This document shows positions 23,675 through 32,815 of a DNA stretch of 38,549 bases, one piece after another. Both the position numbers and the translations under genes were made by a program. The stretch comes from Actinomycetes bacterium (GTDB lineage Bacteria > Actinomycetota > Acidimicrobiia > Acidimicrobiales > JABEUL01), in the NCBI GenBank assembly GCA_021777355.1, contig JAJYDO010000018.1:1-38549 (forward strand), read 5' to 3'. Numbering within the stretch: position 1 is the stretch's first letter; every line of letters begins with the position of its first letter. The notes under the pieces were generated by a model that saw nothing but the letters and a program-made list of their open reading frames with translations, was not told the DNA's origin and searched no databases.

Positions 23675-24633
23675 CTTAAAGCCTAAAAAGGCAACTCAGA
23701 TTTCACAAATACTTGACGATAACTCCATCTACACCGTGAGCTTCGTCAGTTACCTAGGATGCTTCTTAGCAAATAGCCCGCCGAATCTCGAAGACTGACC
23801 GGGTGAAAAGGCAAAGAAGTTACCGTAGTGAAAAGTGGAGTTCCACTAGCTCTTGCGCTGAGGTGGTATGCGGGCCAAGTAAATCCAACTAAAGGTGATG
23901 ACTACTCTGGAGATTTACCCTGTCTAAAGCATCTCTATGTAAATCTGCAAGAATGAAAAGTCGCCAAGATCATTGTAGATTCCGCCTTCACAATAAGAAG
24001 CGGTTCATCGGCTGCAAAAGCCAACAAAGCTGCTTAGCCTATCTCCTCGAAAGAAGGCTACCAAAAGATCTTTCAGTACCTGACAGAATTACCTTTAAGT
24101 GGTTTACGGAAAGGAAACCATTCTCCAACTGGGATAAATACAAATTCCCACAGGCCATTGGCAGGGCTTTGCCTCCTTAAAGTGGTCTGGATCAAATTTC
24201 TTGCCAACTAACGAAAAACTATCTAAACTGCTTGAACGATAAATTGTGGCCTTCTGAAACTGACCTTCTCTCAAAATGCCCTAGGTTTGCCAAATCCCTA
24301 ACTTCACATTACTCCAGGCGAAAACTGCCTAGGTGGAATAACAAGTGTCACGAGCAATCCTGGCCAAGAAGGAGATCTTAAATTTTTGGTAATCCAGACA
24401 GGGGCCATTCAATTGAAGCTCATATTTCATGGACTTTGCTACAGTGGCTAAATCTATTCCTCATTTTCCAATGGCTGGAACAGGTCGGCGATTGGTAAAA
24501 TAGAACAATTGAGGCTACTGAAATTGGCAGACTTGCCTTTTGGAATGCCTTCATTTTATCGCAACCGGACTAACCACGCGTTTATAGATTATATTGCCCA
24601 GATAAGTCTTACAGTAGTAGAGTACTAAAAGTA
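23675..24633 (+). pseudogene. Possible decayed coding region, family not recognised
   Basis: No intact gene in 950 bases, but plus-strand pieces read like protein and are broken by stops and frame changes. 'VTVVKSGVPLALALRWYAGQ' near 23830 ends at 23955. 'IIVDSAFTIRSGSSAAKANK' follows in another frame near 23975, and 'EGYQKIFQYLTELPLSGL' lies in a third block near 24055. A later piece near 24400-24500 has 'GHSIEAHISWTLLQWLNLF'. I cannot name the family. It may simply be non-coding. Confidence 0.25.
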
Positions 24634-25053
24634 GTGGAAACAAAACACGGCTTGCTCAATGTTTCACGGTCTTTGGTAATCCCGTTGAAAGAACTTCATT
24701 GGACTTATTTGGCCTCGGGAGGACCAGGAGGTCAGCATTCGAATAAGAATGCCACCAAAGTTGTTCTTACTTTCGATATTGAACATTCTGATTCACTCGG
24801 TCCTAGGCAGCGATCTAAGTTATTGGAAAGATACGGCCCTATTCTAAGAGTTGTAGCATCTAGGGAGAGATCTCAACTACGCAATCGAGAAACTGCCCTA
24901 TTGCAATTAAAAAATATGCTGGCCGATCCTTTAAAGGTTAAAAAAACACGAATACCAACCAAAAAGAGTCATGCGGTTGAAGAAGTTAGGCTTAGCCAGA
25001 AAAAAAGACAGTCTGAGAAAAAACGACTCCGCCAAAGATTGGACTTAGAATAG
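24634..25053 (+). CDS. arfB: ArfB-like peptidyl-tRNA hydrolase (ribosome rescue)
   Basis: 139 residues, single RF-1-type domain. 'TYLASGGPGGQHSNKNATKV' carries the GGQ (Gly32-Gly33-Gln34) that hydrolyses peptidyl-tRNA. 'RERSQLRNRETALLQLKNML' is the following helix, and the basic tail 'KKRQSEKKRLRQRL' is the part that enters the empty mRNA channel in ArfB/YaeJ. No codon-recognition domain is present, which separates it from release factors 1 and 2. The start is a GTG at 24634 without a strong ribosome binding site. It acts on stalled ribosomes and stands alone on the plus strand. Confidence 0.92.
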   Translation: METKHGLLNVSRSLVIPLKELHWTYLASGGPGGQHSNKNATKVVLTFDIEHSDSLGPRQRSKLLERYGPILRVVASRERSQLRNRETALLQLKNMLADPLKVKKTRIPTKKSHAVEEVRLSQKKRQSEKKRLRQRLDLE

Positions 25054-25246
25054 GTTTGCATAATTACCGGAGTGATGACACGGGTATTTATCTAGTTTGA
25101 CATTTTCTTAGATCTGATCGGGATTAAATACTTGTTCGTTAGAGGAACTTTCCTTGCGATCTCAGCTAGTCAGATAAACTTTGGCCAAAATTACAACTCT
25201 TAACATTTGACGTTTCCCGCCAAGCCACTATCTAACTCTAAAGGCT

Positions 25247-28200
25247 CTAACTGCTTCCATCGTTAAACCAACCCGAAATGTCTACTATTACTTCGACGTT
25301 ACCTGCCAAGTTGTAGATAGATACTTGGCCTGGCTGAGGTGAAGTAGGCGAACTCAGTTTTGATACCACTAAGTTTGGAACTATCTGATTCTGTACCCAA
25401 TTCAGATTTGAGGCAACTGGCATTGTTGAGTCCTCTGGGTAGAGAGTTAAAAAGCTCGAAGAGCTTGGCGCCGCAACAGTCACATTCATTATTGCTCCAG
25501 ATGCGCCAGCAGGAGCACTTCCCAGTATGCCCGTTACCTGAAGATTTAATGACGACTTAGGGCCGAGCATTGCGCATGGTGATGGAGTACAAGAGCCTTG
25601 GCTGAATCTCGTATCCAATATTCTCTCAGGGACAAGGGCATTGAAACGTGAGCCGTTGATACTGCCGGGCTGAGAGTACCAGCCCATTACATCGATTACG
25701 ACATCAACGGTGCCTTGCATATTGTATAAAGTGACGCTTCCGTCACTACCCAGCTTTGTCGAAACCAAATTTGGAACAACCTGACCAGGAACGTAATTGA
25801 GATTTGAAGCAACTGGCGGGTTCGTCCCTGTTGGGAAAACAGTTAAGTAGCTTGCCATTGTAGGATTTGCTACGGTCACATTCATGATCACGCCGGTTGC
25901 TTGGCCTGCCGGAACACCTCCAGCCCCAGCTACATTGACCGTTAAATAGCTGTTCGGACCTAATGTTGCACAAGGCGCAGGAGTGCAACTTCCCATAGCT
26001 GACCTAGTGTCAAGTATCCGAGCCGGCGACAATGGGTTATATCTTGACTCTGCCACCGTTGTTCCGTCAGTGTAATATCCGACTACATCGGCAATGACAT
26101 CCACAGAACCATAGGAATTATAAATATCTACTTTTCCGGAACCGAGTTTCACCGTAACGAGATTAGGTACCGCAGGTTGACCTTGAACAAGATTCAAGTT
26201 GGAAACCACTGGCAAGGAATTGCCATCTGGGTAAACAGTTAAAAACCCAGATGCAGTTGGATCTGCTGCTGTTACATTCATCACTACAGCCGAGGCCCCA
26301 TTTAACGGAACCCCGCCTCTCCCAGCAACTTGAAGCACAAGAGTTTGCTGTTGCCCAATTGGCGCAATAACGCCCCCTGTTCCGTTTCCATATCGAGTAT
26401 CTAGGATCCGATCCGGTGGCAGCGGAACAAACTCTCCTAAAGTGATCTGTGGGTAGACTACTTCTGATATCGCCGGCTCTCCTGCACCAGCAGCATTTAC
26501 GGCTTGAACGCTTACACGATAACCCTGCATGTTAATCAGACCCGACAATGAATAAGACAAAACTCCTGAAGCAACAGTTATAGGTGCTGGAGCCGAAGGT
26601 CCATTTAGGGTTATGACGTAAGAAGTAATAGGTGAACCACCATCAAACACCGGAGGCTGCCATGAAATATGCAATCCGGAATTAACGGGATTAGCCTGCA
26701 AATCACGAGGCCGAGAGGGCGCTTCCACCGGAGATGATATAGCTAATGCATCGGGGCTTGCCCCCGTGGGGAGAGACATCGGGGTTTCTGGAAGATTCGA
26801 TGCAGTGGCGATGGGTGTAACTTCGTTTGAGTTGTAATTTGCAACGTAGACCGTACTACCATCTGGACTCACAACTATTGCATTTGGTCCGGACTGAGCA
26901 CCGCTTGTGTCAACTATTGCTGGTTCAACAACGCCTCTGATTAAGTCAATTGGAGTGACTGTTTTAATGCCATTTGAAACATACAATGTATTGCCATTTG
27001 GAGTGATTGCAATTCTATATGGTTGCGTAATTACAAACTGCTGTGGCTCAATTCCAATTGGATCAGTGCCAAGGTCGAGGATTGAAACCGTTCCATCAAA
27101 GAAATTTGTCACATATGCTTTTGTTCCGTCAGAAGAAATAACCATTGAAGTAGACCCATTTCCTGGAACCACCTCACTATTTGGATCCAATTCCCAAGTT
27201 GAACCGTTTAAATACATCCTTGCGACAAGTCCTGGACTTGTAGAGCTTCCACAAAGCACGTAAGCGTAACTTCCGTCGGGCGAAAACACCAACGCTTCCG
27301 GTGGCGCCGGAAGCGATATGGTCGACCCAAAGGTTTGCGAAGGTATGTCGAATACTCTAACCGTTGAATCTGCACTTAACCCAACCAATGCAGTGCTGCC
27401 GTCAGGGGAAATTGCTATTGGATAGGGATCACAACTCGTGCCTGTTGAACATGCATCAATTGGTGTCTCTGGAGTTGGTGGGGTTGTTTGGAGATCGATT
27501 GGAGTTAAGGTTCCATCGCCACCATTATTTACTAGTGCCAGCGATCGATCGGGAGTAATGGCAATGCCTGAAGGATCACTTCCAACATTTAGGGGAGATC
27601 CAAGTACGTTACTAAAAACTGAAAAAGAATAAACCTTTGCAAGTCCCGCCGTTGCTACTAATCCGATTGGTTGGCTACTCGTTATTAGGTAAACAAATCT
27701 GTCAATATAACCAAGATCTGAGCTTGTGCCATTTGCAGTAACGACAGTGACTAGCTCTGTGCCTGAACCCGGTGGCGAGATTACCGTTAGACGTGAAGCT
27801 GAATCTACTTGGGCATAAGGTGCTTGTGTTCCCGCAAAAAATACCTGTGTCTCCGGCGTAAAACCAGAACCCGTTATGGCAACTTGTGCACCCCCCGCAT
27901 TTGAGCCCGATGCAGGTGTAATCGATAAGACACTCGGCGCTTCGTTCGCGACAATTGCAACTGGATTAGTTCCCACCGATATTGTCGGATCTGCAGTGTC
28001 ACTAGTAAGATCAATTGGGGTGACAGTGTTGTCGTTTGCATTTGTGACATCGGCAAAGTTTCCACCATTCACAATAGCGACAGCACTAGGTGAGGCACCT
28101 ACTGACACATTTGCAATTATCGCCATTGTAGACATGTCAATAACGTCTATCGTGTCATCTTGCCTGTTTGCAACAACTGCTTCAGTCCCGTCAGGTGTTA

Positions 28201-30244
28201 TTGCAATTGCATCTGGAGTTGCGCCAACTGCGAATGTGCTTCCCACATTTGGCGTAGACCCAAGGAATATCGGTGTTACTGAGCCTGACGCGCTAGCTGA
28301 GTTCGAATTGACTATCAAAGCGGTTGTTCCATCTGGTGAGATTGCAATTGCTACAGGTTCATTCCCGACTCCAATTGCTTGCCCTACTACTGCCCTGGTG
28401 TTTCGGATGTCGACTGGCACAACAGTGTTATCTTTTTCGCAGACTACGTAAGCAGTAAGGCCATCAGGGGTTATTTCCACGGCGACAGGGTCATTGCATA
28501 CTGTCACAGCTGGATAAACAATAGGAGGCGATGTAGTTAAATCTATTGTGTATAAGAAATTAGTTGATCCATCGGTTACAACTGCGAGCTTCCCATCAGG
28601 AGTCACCGCGATTGCATTGACACCAGGTGAAACCGTAATTGCCGAGCCAACGGTATTAGTCGAAGTATCTATCGGAGAAATCGTTCCTGATGTAGAATTC
28701 GCTACATATAATGTCTGCCCGTCAGATGAAAGTGCAGCACTTTCTGGAGCAGTGCCTACTGACACGTTAGGGATAGTAGATTGTGGAGAAGTGCTTGTGG
28801 TGATGGGTGTGACCTCCCCACTAGTTTGATCCACGACATAGGCAGAATCTCTCCCATAAGCAAATAAATCTGCATCATTTAAAGCTGAGCTGCCATTTAA
28901 GTTAGAAACTGAAATGTCTACAGTTGGAGTAGTCCCCGATGGAGATGATGGTGGAACAGTTGCGGTAATTTCGGTAGACGATACAACACTTTCCCCGCTA
29001 GCCGGTTGCGATCCGAAATAGACAACCGATCCTGGCAGAAATCCCGATCCCGAGATGGTTACCAGCTCCCCTCCACTGAACGATCCACTGGATGGTGAGA
29101 CGTGTGTGACTTGTGGTGTTGGCATTATTGCAATAGCAGAAGCCCCACTCCCCACACACACTGGCGAGGACGCCACATTAGTCAAAGTATTTATTACAGT
29201 GACGCTTCCATTTGACCCGTATGCTCCGCAGCTCGAATCACCTTGCAAATTCAAGACCGCAAGGGCCGCTCCACCCTCTCCAAATGCCATAGGGCCGGGC
29301 GATTGATCTACATAAATAGGGTTCCCTACTGTTCCACTGGAAGTAGCAATTGGTGTTACGTCATTGTTCGTCATGTCGGCGGCATAAGCATAATTACCGT
29401 TCGGAGATACAACAACATTTGAAATATCTCCAACCGGGAGACCAACTGTAGAAGATACACTTTGCGCTGCGGTTGACACTACCGTTACATCTGAAGCAAT
29501 TCCATCGTTGAGATAGGCATATAAGCCGTCCGGGGTGAAGGAGGTCGTCGAATTATAAGTACCTACGCCTAAACTTATTACATTACCCAACGTACCCGAG
29601 GGGAGCTCGATCTGAGTGATACTTTGGCCTGTATATTCCACGTATGCCACGTCCCCCGCCGGATTAAGTGTTAACGACTGGGGATGTTTTCCAACTGCGA
29701 TAGAGGTGAGTGGAGTGGGAGGAGTCGTAGCAAGGTCAAACGGGGTCACATAGCCACTTGCGCCTGATGGATTTGCATCAAGCACATAGGCTTTTGTCCC
29801 ATCAGGAGAAATTGCAATCGAGACGGGATCTGATCCGACTGATACTGATGTCCCAACCACTGGTGGGGAGACCGTAAGGTTAAGAGGATACATAACATTG
29901 TTTGTGCTATCTGTAACCCACGCTGTCGTATCATCGGGCGTAATAGCAATTGCATTCGGAGTAGAACCAGTAGGTAGATTAATCGGCGTACCTGCCACAG
30001 GCGGGTTAAGCGAAATATTTATTGGAGTTACTGTTCCGTCTCCCGAGTTGGTCACATAGGCAGTGTCGCCGCCAACAACCTTCATTGATGACTGCCTAAA
30101 AAAATAAGATTCATGCGGAAATAGAGGTGCCCAAAATGACGCCAGCAGCATTATAACAACAGTTGCTAACACCAATTTAGATAGAGGGGACTTTTGCTTT
30201 TGGACCCTTGCACTTGGGAGTATTATTTCCCCTATCTGGTACAT
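25247..30244 (-). CDS. Giant secreted YVTN-propeller/IPT/Fn3 surface protein
   Basis: 1665 residues. One N-terminal hydrophobic segment (about 22-42) is a signal or anchor. Two long runs of YVTN/cytochrome-D1-like units of ~42 residues follow, such as 'VSVGSDPVSIAISPDGTKAY' and 'AYVANYNSNEVTPIAT'. IPT/TIG domains sit at about 380-460 and 790-870 ('SGGELVTISGSGFLPGSVVY', 'AGGAQVAITGSGFTPETQVF'), and a fibronectin-III domain at about 1210-1300. Three C-terminal repeats of ~115 residues each begin with 'RILDTR' and end with a DVVGYY-like motif. AAGGAGGTGAGGG directly precedes the ATG, so it is probably strongly translated. Likely adhesive or surface-structural; no catalytic motif seen. Confidence 0.88.
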   Translation of the reverse strand: MYQIGEIILPSARVQKQKSPLSKLVLATVVIMLLASFWAPLFPHESYFFRQSSMKVVGGDTAYVTNSGDGTVTPINISLNPPVAGTPINLPTGSTPNAIAITPDDTTAWVTDSTNNVMYPLNLTVSPPVVGTSVSVGSDPVSIAISPDGTKAYVLDANPSGASGYVTPFDLATTPPTPLTSIAVGKHPQSLTLNPAGDVAYVEYTGQSITQIELPSGTLGNVISLGVGTYNSTTSFTPDGLYAYLNDGIASDVTVVSTAAQSVSSTVGLPVGDISNVVVSPNGNYAYAADMTNNDVTPIATSSGTVGNPIYVDQSPGPMAFGEGGAALAVLNLQGDSSCGAYGSNGSVTVINTLTNVASSPVCVGSGASAIAIMPTPQVTHVSPSSGSFSGGELVTISGSGFLPGSVVYFGSQPASGESVVSSTEITATVPPSSPSGTTPTVDISVSNLNGSSALNDADLFAYGRDSAYVVDQTSGEVTPITTSTSPQSTIPNVSVGTAPESAALSSDGQTLYVANSTSGTISPIDTSTNTVGSAITVSPGVNAIAVTPDGKLAVVTDGSTNFLYTIDLTTSPPIVYPAVTVCNDPVAVEITPDGLTAYVVCEKDNTVVPVDIRNTRAVVGQAIGVGNEPVAIAISPDGTTALIVNSNSASASGSVTPIFLGSTPNVGSTFAVGATPDAIAITPDGTEAVVANRQDDTIDVIDMSTMAIIANVSVGASPSAVAIVNGGNFADVTNANDNTVTPIDLTSDTADPTISVGTNPVAIVANEAPSVLSITPASGSNAGGAQVAITGSGFTPETQVFFAGTQAPYAQVDSASRLTVISPPGSGTELVTVVTANGTSSDLGYIDRFVYLITSSQPIGLVATAGLAKVYSFSVFSNVLGSPLNVGSDPSGIAITPDRSLALVNNGGDGTLTPIDLQTTPPTPETPIDACSTGTSCDPYPIAISPDGSTALVGLSADSTVRVFDIPSQTFGSTISLPAPPEALVFSPDGSYAYVLCGSSTSPGLVARMYLNGSTWELDPNSEVVPGNGSTSMVISSDGTKAYVTNFFDGTVSILDLGTDPIGIEPQQFVITQPYRIAITPNGNTLYVSNGIKTVTPIDLIRGVVEPAIVDTSGAQSGPNAIVVSPDGSTVYVANYNSNEVTPIATASNLPETPMSLPTGASPDALAISSPVEAPSRPRDLQANPVNSGLHISWQPPVFDGGSPITSYVITLNGPSAPAPITVASGVLSYSLSGLINMQGYRVSVQAVNAAGAGEPAISEVVYPQITLGEFVPLPPDRILDTRYGNGTGGVIAPIGQQQTLVLQVAGRGGVPLNGASAVVMNVTAADPTASGFLTVYPDGNSLPVVSNLNLVQGQPAVPNLVTVKLGSGKVDIYNSYGSVDVIADVVGYYTDGTTVAESRYNPLSPARILDTRSAMGSCTPAPCATLGPNSYLTVNVAGAGGVPAGQATGVIMNVTVANPTMASYLTVFPTGTNPPVASNLNYVPGQVVPNLVSTKLGSDGSVTLYNMQGTVDVVIDVMGWYSQPGSINGSRFNALVPERILDTRFSQGSCTPSPCAMLGPKSSLNLQVTGILGSAPAGASGAIMNVTVAAPSSSSFLTLYPEDSTMPVASNLNWVQNQIVPNLVVSKLSSPTSPQPGQVSIYNLAGNVEVIVDISGWFNDGSS

Positions 30245-30630
30245 CCCTCACCTCCTTGCACACAATTTTTGGAATTTTCTCCAACAGCCGCTTAATATTG
30301 GCTCACCCAATTTCTTCGGCAAAGTAGAATAAAACTTGATAATTTGTTCACTTGAAAGTTCCGAAATTAGAAGTCAGCTTAAAAACACGAGGTTGGTTTC
30401 CCACGCCTCTTTCGAAAAATTGATTGAGGAGACAGTGTATCCGTGTATTCAAGGCTTCGAAGATTTCTGGAAAACAGCCGTAACATTGGCCAGGAACATA
30501 ACGACTACTGCATCCATGGCCTATCACAGGATTCCGAAATAGCCAAACTAACAAAGATAATCTTTAGCTAGCTACATGGGCATTTCAGTCATTTCCCCTT
30601 TAAATTAATCTTAATCGTTGTCATATGTTT
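30245..30630. other. Intergenic upstream of the giant protein
   Basis: This 386-base gap between the merR-like gene and the propeller gene holds the strong ribosome binding site at about 30249-30255. The two facing ORFs (30336 and 30348) overlap each other and look like chance. No clear promoter hexamers or terminator stem are seen. Confidence 0.4.
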
Positions 30631-31092
30631 TCAAATCAGATCACTCAGTTTTACTTCAAGTCTTTCAGCCTTCTCAAGAAGTTCCTTTTTGAAACTCTTC
30701 ATCTTTATGAGTCTCTTTTCGATCTCTAAAAGCATAGAGTCGTTGACCTTTTTCGCCTCTTGAATGATCTCTCGCTGGCGTTTTTTTGACTGAGTATTTT
30801 TCCACTCCTCGCGAAGTCTCTCGTAATCATCTTCGGCCATCAAAAGGATTTTTATGTCGCCTAAAGAGAATCCGAAAATAGTTTGGAGTTCCTTTATCCT
30901 TGTAAGTCTGGCAATATCTCTAGATGTATATTTGCGAGTTCCTCCATCTGTATGGGCAATTGGCGGGAGGAGGCCTAATTCTTCATAGTATCTAATTGTT
31001 CGGGGAGTTATGCCTACTACTTTTGAAACCTCCCCAATTTTCATCTCTACTTCTGCCATATGGCCATCTTTCACCGAAGAGATTGACTTCAC
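30631..31092 (-). CDS. MerR-family transcriptional regulator
   Basis: 153 residues. 'MKIGEVSKVVGITPRTIRYY' and 'EELGLLPPIAHTDGGTRKYT' are the MerR winged helix-turn-helix (about 17-60), followed by 'LTRIKELQTIFGFSLGDIKI'. A long charged coiled coil runs to the end. No cysteine cluster is present, so a metal sensor is unlikely and a drug or organic ligand is more plausible. The GTG start overlaps the MFS stop (GTGA) with GGAGG nine bases before it, so regulator and pump are co-translated. It probably controls its own operon via the dyad upstream of the pump gene. Confidence 0.9.
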   Translation of the reverse strand: MKSISSVKDGHMAEVEMKIGEVSKVVGITPRTIRYYEELGLLPPIAHTDGGTRKYTSRDIARLTRIKELQTIFGFSLGDIKILLMAEDDYERLREEWKNTQSKKRQREIIQEAKKVNDSMLLEIEKRLIKMKSFKKELLEKAERLEVKLSDLI

Positions 31093-32762
31093 TTGGTTTC
31101 CTCCGAATTAATTACAGGCTTTCCTTGGAAATATGACGCGACGGCGGCAAAAATGCAAGTAATCGAAGCGAAAATAAGGACAATTTTCAGTCCCGACATG
31201 AAAGGTCCACTAATTAGACTAGGGAAATAAGCCTTGCTAGTCAATACTTGTACGCTCTGTTGTGGAAGCGTGGTAAGCAATTTATGGCCTAATAAAGTTC
31301 CCATTGGGTTGTATCCCAAAAACGCAGCAAAAAGGTAGCCGACTGGTGGTCCACCTGAGAGCTTTTCCGCAGTTTGAAGAGGAACGTGATGAGCAACTAA
31401 ACCCGCTCTCATTGCACCGGGAATCGAGCTTGCCAGTCCTATCACCATAAGGGAGAAAAATATGCCAATAGATAGTGGAGTGCCAATATTTCTAAAAGTC
31501 ACTCTCATCCCAGATGCAGCCCCTCTCTCGTGAGGTGGCACAGCATTCATAATTGAGACGGTATTTGGTGCCGTAAAGAAACCAAATGCCAATCCATTAG
31601 CAAAAAGAATTAAAGCAAACTCCAAATAGTTAAAGTCTGCATTTAAAAACGACATTAAACCAAAAGTAACGGCACCGACTACCATGCCGGTCACCGCGAA
31701 TGGTCTTGCACCAATTCGATCACTTAGCGTTCCTGCAAGTGGTCCTGCAACTAGAAAACCCCCTGTAAGTGGAAGCAGGTAGATGCCGGCCCATAGAGGA
31801 GTGGATTCAAACGAGTAACCATGCAGCGGAAGCCAAATCCCCTGCAGCCATATCACGAGCATAAACATCAGGCCGCCTTGGGCAACGGAGGCTAAAAGGC
31901 CTGCGATATTGCCCATTAAAAATGCTTTTAATCGAAAAAGCGGCAATCTAAACATAGGCTCTGGACTTTTAACTTCAACAACTGCAAAAATGAGTAGTAC
32001 TGCAATTCCGCCAAATATTGTGGCTAGAACCATAGGGTTTGTCCAGCCTGTAGTGTGTGTTCCGTAGGGCTGGATGCCATAAGTGACGCCGACTAGAACC
32101 GATGAAAGCCCTAGCGCAAAAAGTATATTGCCTGGCCAATCGATCTTGGCGGGAGTTTTTGCCCCAAGATCCTTGAGCTTCATGTATGCCCAGATAGTCC
32201 CAAAAGTGCCAACGGGAACATTGACTAAAAACACCAGTCTCCACTGAACTGCCGCTAACACCCCACCTAGAATTAGACCTAGAAACTGACCGGCAATTGC
32301 TGCAACTATATTGACTCCCATTGCCATCCCCCGCTGATTGGCAGGAAAAGCATCAGTCAAGATCGCAACCGCATTTGCCATAATCATCGATCCCCCAATA
32401 GCTTGAACCATTCTCCAGATCACAATTTCAAGCGCCGCTCCCTGCCCGTGTCCCACAACCAAGGAAAGTGCCACTGCGGCCAGGGTAAAGATCAAAAACC
32501 CTGCATTGTAGATCTTTACCCTGCCAAACATGTCGCCCAATCGTCCAAGAGTCACTACAGCGACTGCACTTACAAGCAAATAGCCCATAAGTATCCAAAG
32601 AAGGAATGGGAAATTCGAAGGATCCAGCGGATTAAGCGAAATGCCCCTGAAAATTGCCGGGAGAGCAATGAGAATTGACGAAGAGTTGATAGTTGCCATC
32701 AACATGCCAAGAGTCGTATTTGATAGTGCAATCCATTTATAGCGATCCGCTTGAGTACTCAT
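31089..32762 (-). CDS. MFS efflux transporter, DHA2 (EmrB/QacA) type
   Basis: About 557 residues from the ATG at 32762; the track's TTG at 32768 adds two. About 14 hydrophobic segments are present, as in drug:H+ antiporter-2 transporters. The family motifs visible are 'MATINSSSILIALP' in helix 1, 'GRLGDMFGRVKIYNAG' (motif A), 'VGTFGTIWAYMKL' and 'PLAGTLSDRIGARP'. It likely exports drugs or other amphipathic compounds using the proton gradient. It is followed by a coupled MerR regulator. No ribosome binding site is obvious, so the message may be leaderless or nearly so. Confidence 0.9.
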   Translation of the reverse strand: MSTQADRYKWIALSNTTLGMLMATINSSSILIALPAIFRGISLNPLDPSNFPFLLWILMGYLLVSAVAVVTLGRLGDMFGRVKIYNAGFLIFTLAAVALSLVVGHGQGAALEIVIWRMVQAIGGSMIMANAVAILTDAFPANQRGMAMGVNIVAAIAGQFLGLILGGVLAAVQWRLVFLVNVPVGTFGTIWAYMKLKDLGAKTPAKIDWPGNILFALGLSSVLVGVTYGIQPYGTHTTGWTNPMVLATIFGGIAVLLIFAVVEVKSPEPMFRLPLFRLKAFLMGNIAGLLASVAQGGLMFMLVIWLQGIWLPLHGYSFESTPLWAGIYLLPLTGGFLVAGPLAGTLSDRIGARPFAVTGMVVGAVTFGLMSFLNADFNYLEFALILFANGLAFGFFTAPNTVSIMNAVPPHERGAASGMRVTFRNIGTPLSIGIFFSLMVIGLASSIPGAMRAGLVAHHVPLQTAEKLSGGPPVGYLFAAFLGYNPMGTLLGHKLLTTLPQQSVQVLTSKAYFPSLISGPFMSGLKIVLIFASITCIFAAVASYFQGKPVINSEETK

Positions 32763-32786
32763 GCACAAATCTTAGTCAAAGATAGA

Positions 32787-32807
32787 TATCTTACGTTTAC
32801 GTTAAGG
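32787..32807 (-). promoter_or_regulatory. Candidate MerR operator/promoter of the pump operon
   Basis: CTTACGTTTACGTTAAG, an imperfect dyad built on ACGTTAAG/CTTACGT, lies 25-45 bases upstream of the pump start. MerR-family operators are commonly dyads of this kind placed in an overlong promoter spacer. On the minus strand TTAACG could serve as a -35 and TATCTT as a -10. Binding is inferred. Confidence 0.45.
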
Positions 32808-32815
32808 ATATATTC

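Noticed and set aside
30336-30554. Two facing ~68-codon ORFs upstream of the giant propeller gene
   Set aside because: Mutually overlapping, without ribosome binding sites or recognisable domains.
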